Below, piece by piece: positions 60,115-64,000 of a DNA stretch of 64,000 nucleotides. The stretch is taken from the NCBI RefSeq assembly GCF_010120595.1, contig NZ_CP038020.1, forward strand, positions 1,178,001-1,242,000, given 5' to 3'. Every line of letters starts with the position of its first letter. Position 1 is the first letter of the stretch. Under the pieces are notes generated by a model. The model was not told the origin of the DNA. It saw nothing but the letters and a program-made list of their open reading frames with translations, and ran no database searches. This stretch comes from Streptococcus thermophilus (GTDB lineage: Bacteria > Bacillota > Bacilli > Lactobacillales > Streptococcaceae). A program made the position numbers and the translations under genes.

Positions 60115-62904
60115 ATGAAACTTAAAGAAACATTAAATCTAGGTAAGACAGCTTTTCCAATGCGTGCTGGACTTCCTAATAAAGAACCAATCTGGCAAAA
60201 AGAGTGGGAAGAAGCGAAAGTGTATCAACGTCGTCAAGAGTTGAATCAAGGTAAACCACACTTCACACTTCATGATGGCCCTCCTTATGCCAATGGTAAT
60301 ATTCACGTGGGTCATGCGATGAATAAAATTTCTAAGGATATCATTGTTCGATCTAAATCAATGTCTGGTTTCTATGCTCCATTTATTCCTGGGTGGGATA
60401 CACATGGTTTGCCAATTGAACAGGTATTGGCTAAGCAAGGCGTAAAACGTAAAGAACTTGATCGCGCTGAATACCTTAAGATGTGTCGTGATTATGCACT
60501 CTCACAAGTTGATAAGCAACGTGAAGATTTCAAACGTCTTGGTGTTTCAGCTGATTGGGAAAACCCTTATGTTACCTTGACACCAGACTATGAGGCAGCC
60601 CAAATCCGTGTCTTTGGCCAAATGGCTAAAAAGGGTTATATCTATCAAGGTGCGAAACCTGTATACTGGTCATGGTCATCAGAATCGGCACTTGCTGAAG
60701 CAGAGATTCAATATCATAATTTGGTTTCAACATCTCTTTACTATGCCAATAAGGTTAAAGATGGTAAAGGTGTTTTAGATACTGATACTTATATTGTTGT
60801 TTGGACTACAACACCATTTACAGTGACAGCCTCACGTGGTTTGACTGTAGGTGCAGATATTGAGTATGTTCTTGTAAAACCTGCTGGAGAAACTCGTAAA
60901 TTTATTGTTGCTTCTGAATTGCTAAATAGTCTTTCTGAGAAATTTGCTTGGGAAGAAGTAGAAGTTCTTAATACTTACCGTGGTGATGAATTAAATCAAA
61001 TCGTTACAGAGCACCCTTGGGACAGTGAAGTTGATGAACTTGTAATTCTTGGTGAGCATGTTACAACAGACTCTGGTACAGGTATCGTCCATACAGCTCC
61101 TGGGTTTGGTGAGGATGACTATAACGTAGGTGTTGCTAATGGTCTTGAGGTTGTAGTAACTGTTAACGAACGTGGAATCATGATGGAAAATGCCGGTCCT
61201 GATTTTGCTGGTAAATTCTACGATAAAGTAGCTCCGATTGTTATGGAGAAACTTGGAGATTTACTTCTTGCGAAAGAAGAAATCTCTCACTCATACCCAT
61301 TTGACTGGCGTACTAAGAAACCAATCATCTGGCGTGCAGTGCCACAATGGTTTGCATCTGTTTCTAAATTCCGTCAAGAAATCTTGGATGAAATTGAAAA
61401 AGTTAAATTCCATTCTGAGTGGGGTAAAGTTCGTCTTTACAACATGATTCGCGACCGTGGTGACTGGGTAATTTCTCGTCAACGTGCTTGGGGTGTTCCA
61501 CTCCCAATCTTCTATGCTGAAGATAGAACACCAATCATGACTGAAGAAACGATTGAACATGTAGCTAAACTTTTTGAAGAGCATGGATCAGTTATTTGGT
61601 GGGAACGTGATGCCAAAGATCTTCTTCCAGAAGGTTTTACACATCCAGGTTCACCAAATGGTGAGTTCACTAAAGAAAATGATATTATGGATGTGTGGTT
61701 TGACTCAGGATCGTCATGGAATGGTGTTGTTGTAAACCGTCCAGAGTTAACATATCCAGCTGATCTCTATCTCGAAGGTTCAGACCAATACCGTGGTTGG
61801 TTCAACTCATCACTTATCACCTCAGTTGCCAACCATGGTGTTGCACCATATAAACAACTCTTGTCTCAAGGTTTTGCACTTGATGGTAAGGGTGAAAAGA
61901 TGTCCAAATCTCTTGGAAATACAATTGCTCCTAGTGATGTTGAGAAACAATTTGGTGCTGAAATTCTTCGTCTTTGGGTAACAAGTGTAGATACTAGCAA
62001 TGATGTTCGTATCTCAATGGATATCCTTAGCCAAGTATCAGAATCTTATCGTAAGATTCGTAACACACTTCGTTTCTTGATTGCTAATACTTCTGACTTC
62101 AATCCAACAACTGATGCAGTAGCATTTGAAGATTTGCGCTCTGTCGATCAATATATGACTATTCGTTTTAACCAATTGGTTAAGAGTATTCGTGATGCCT
62201 ATGAAAACTTCGAATTCTTGACTATTTACAAATCTTTAGTTAACTTCATTAATGTTGAATTGTCAGCCTTCTATCTTGATTTTGCCAAAGATGTCGTTTA
62301 CATTGAGAGTGCTAAATCACTTGAACGTCGTCAAATGCAAACAGTCTTCTACGATATTCTTGTTAAGATTACAAAACTCTTGACTCCAATCCTTCCTCAT
62401 ACTGCAGAAGAAATTTGGTCATATCTTGAATTTGAAAATGAAGACTATGTTCAATTGTCAGAGTTGCCAGAAGCAGAAGACTTTGCTAATCAAGATGCAC
62501 TTCTTGAAAAATGGAATGCCTTCATGGACTTCCGTGGAAAAGCTCAAAAAGCTTTGGAAGAAGCTCGTAATGAAAAAGTTATTGGTAAATCGCTTGAAGC
62601 TCATTTAACTATCTATCCAGATGCTGAAGTAAAAGAACTTCTTGAAAGTTTGAATACTAACCTTGCTCAACTTTTGATTGTTTCAGCTCTAACTATTGCT
62701 GAAGGAGATGTTCCTGAATCTGCTGTAAGATTCCAAGGTGTTTCATTCACAGTAGAACGTGCTGAAGGTGAAGTATGTGACCGTTGTCGTCGTATTGATC
62801 GAACTACTAAAGAACGTAGCTACAACGCGACTATCTGTAATCACTGTGCTAGCATTATCGAAGAAAACTTTGCTGAAGTTGTGGCAGAAGGTTTCGAAGT
62901 TTAA
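60115..62904 (+). CDS. ileS: Isoleucyl-tRNA synthetase
   Basis: 929 residues, class I. HIGH-type motif in [16 protein letters not shown], the CP1 editing domain ([16 protein letters not shown] and THGLP-like regions), KMSKS in [12 protein letters not shown], and a C-terminal zinc finger (CDRCRR...CNHC). It charges tRNA-Ile and edits valine. Controlled by the T-box in front. The region just after its stop is invaded by a degenerate ISL3 copy, and no clear terminator of its own is visible. Confidence 0.98.
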   Translation: MKLKETLNLGKTAFPMRAGLPNKEPIWQKEWEEAKVYQRRQELNQGKPHFTLHDGPPYANGNIHVGHAMNKISKDIIVRSKSMSGFYAPFIPGWDTHGLPIEQVLAKQGVKRKELDRAEYLKMCRDYALSQVDKQREDFKRLGVSADWENPYVTLTPDYEAAQIRVFGQMAKKGYIYQGAKPVYWSWSSESALAEAEIQYHNLVSTSLYYANKVKDGKGVLDTDTYIVVWTTTPFTVTASRGLTVGADIEYVLVKPAGETRKFIVASELLNSLSEKFAWEEVEVLNTYRGDELNQIVTEHPWDSEVDELVILGEHVTTDSGTGIVHTAPGFGEDDYNVGVANGLEVVVTVNERGIMMENAGPDFAGKFYDKVAPIVMEKLGDLLLAKEEISHSYPFDWRTKKPIIWRAVPQWFASVSKFRQEILDEIEKVKFHSEWGKVRLYNMIRDRGDWVISRQRAWGVPLPIFYAEDRTPIMTEETIEHVAKLFEEHGSVIWWERDAKDLLPEGFTHPGSPNGEFTKENDIMDVWFDSGSSWNGVVVNRPELTYPADLYLEGSDQYRGWFNSSLITSVANHGVAPYKQLLSQGFALDGKGEKMSKSLGNTIAPSDVEKQFGAEILRLWVTSVDTSNDVRISMDILSQVSESYRKIRNTLRFLIANTSDFNPTTDAVAFEDLRSVDQYMTIRFNQLVKSIRDAYENFEFLTIYKSLVNFINVELSAFYLDFAKDVVYIESAKSLERRQMQTVFYDILVKITKLLTPILPHTAEEIWSYLEFENEDYVQLSELPEAEDFANQDALLEKWNAFMDFRGKAQKALEEARNEKVIGKSLEAHLTIYPDAEVKELLESLNTNLAQLLIVSALTIAEGDVPESAVRFQGVSFTVERAEGEVCDRCRRIDRTTKERSYNATICNHCASIIEENFAEVVAEGFEV

Positions 62905-62926
62905 AGCAAAATAAGCTAAAAAGAGT

Positions 62927-64000
62927 TGCTCTTTGTTAGCTGTAGTGGGTGACGAAAAGATAACATCTAGAGAGGACCATATAGGTCTTCTCTTTTTGAA
63001 TGTTCAGAGTGATGAAAACACGCTTCCTAAAGGTGATAGAGGTTGTGATAATTAGCGAACTCTTCTGAGAAATCCAGTGTCTTCTCAAGGACTTCATGTG
63101 GGTTTAAGGTTTGACAAAAGGTTTTCGAATGAAATGATTTACAAGATAACTTACGGCTGTCCTTTTGAGAGAGTCACCAGTGATTTTTTTAATCTCAATA
63201 AGGTAGTGAATTCTTATTAAACTGGTTCATAATGGCAATTCTTTTCTTTAAAAAGGCTCGATCAAGCTGCTGGATGATGTGGAAACGATCAATAATGATA
63301 TTTGGGCATTTAGAAAAAGTCTTCGAACTAGTGGCATATAAGCTCCTGACATATCCATCGTGATAAACCTTACCTTTTGGCGTACTTTCAATGGATACTT
63401 CAAAAAGAAGTTTCGAATAGTGGTTTGGCGGCGATTATCGAGGATGGGTATGAGTTTGTTGTTCTCATAGTTTTGAGGCACAAAAGCGAATTCACCTTTC
63501 TTGAAACTAAACTCATCCCAGGACATAACAGCTGGTAGTTTGTCATAATGTTCCTTGAAATTAAACTGGTCAAGTTTGCGATAGACAGTGGTCGTTGATA
63601 CATGAAGTCTTCTGGCAATATCCGTGAGTGACATCTTCTCAGTGAGGAGTTGTGAGACCTTTTGTCGGCCTAGATTTGAAATTTGGTGGTTTTTCTCAAC
63701 GATATATGTCTCAGACCCCGTGACTTGCCTACAACTTTCACACTGGAAGCGACGCTTTTTAAGACATAGTAGTATTGGTATTCCAGTTTTGCTTGAACCT
63801 CGATATGAGTATCCGTTTCAAAAACAAGAGAAATAATGATGTTAGGGTCTTTAATTCCGATTAATTCCGATTAATTTTGTGGTATTCTTCATAAGTCTCA
63901 TAAGTTCTTCCTAATGATGGTTTTGTCGCTCTTCATTATAGTTCTTATGGGACTTTTTGTGTATACTTAAAAAGCTCTATAATCTCTACAGTGGTTTTAC
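62927..64000 (-). mobile_element. Degenerate ISL3-family element copy 4 (continues beyond window)
   Basis: Begins about 23 bp after ileS with a diverged terminal repeat (GCTCTTTGTTAGCTGTAGTG) and has the same orientation as copy 3. It is about 300 bp shorter than copy 3 over the same span because of internal deletions near 63045 and 63780. The transposase is broken by frameshifts; the longest remaining piece (63248-63634) reads LTDIARRLHVSTTTVYRKLD and MDMSGAYMPL. Much more diverged than copies 1-3, hence an older insertion. Confidence 0.85.

Overview
The window looks like a chromosomal segment of Streptococcus thermophilus, or a very close relative in the salivarius group. The evidence is a low-GC Gram-positive gene content, the streptococcal division cluster (murD-murG-divIB, ftsA-ftsZ-ylmE-sepF-ylmG-ylmH-divIVA followed by a T-box and ileS), an IS256-family element matching IS1191 in length and transposase size, several ISL3-family (IS1193-like) copies, and the heavy load of recently decayed genes typical of this dairy species. 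No rRNA, tRNA or CRISPR array was seen.

Layout. 1-5.1 kb: the 3' part of a peptidase U32/tRNA-hydroxylation gene, a decayed CHY zinc-finger gene, bioY with two BirA-like operators, small genes, mntH, and decayed genes. 5.1-10.6 kb: a probable composite transposon bounded by ISL3 ends and an 8-bp direct repeat. It lies exactly between the lysS stop codon and the lysS terminator, carries a methyltransferase-like gene plus a LysE-type exporter, and was later hit by IS1191. 10.6-21.5 kb: lysS, then a pseudogene-rich stretch (LysM surface protein, secreted protein, Mbeg1-like, SDR and others) mixed with intact genes (HAD hydrolase, histidine phosphatase, YbaK, GH25 lysozyme, Pr6Pr membrane protein).

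21.6-31.1 kb: a type I restriction-modification island in the order hsdR, RloC-like anticodon nuclease, hsdS, an unknown membrane protein, a probable PD-(D/E)XK protein, hsdM. The inserted genes are visibly AT-rich compared with hsdR and hsdM. This is the strongest candidate for an unusual defence arrangement. 31.2-36 kb: a broken Rpn-type nuclease, a secreted DNase, lemA-htpX, and an ECF S-component overlapping a DUF4430 lipoprotein. 36-46.3 kb: ppc, holA, sodA, an ISL3 copy with a perfect 8-bp target duplication, a membrane serine hydrolase, the prepilin peptidase comC, two copies of dpr made by an 851-bp duplication, and perR.

46.4-64 kb: yqgQ-glcK, typA, a DUF3165 gene, the peptidoglycan/division cluster, a decayed partial copy of divIVA in front of the intact one, the Ile T-box and ileS, then a degenerate ISL3 copy running off the window. 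Housekeeping genes are intact; nonsense mutations and frameshifts concentrate in accessory genes and transposases.
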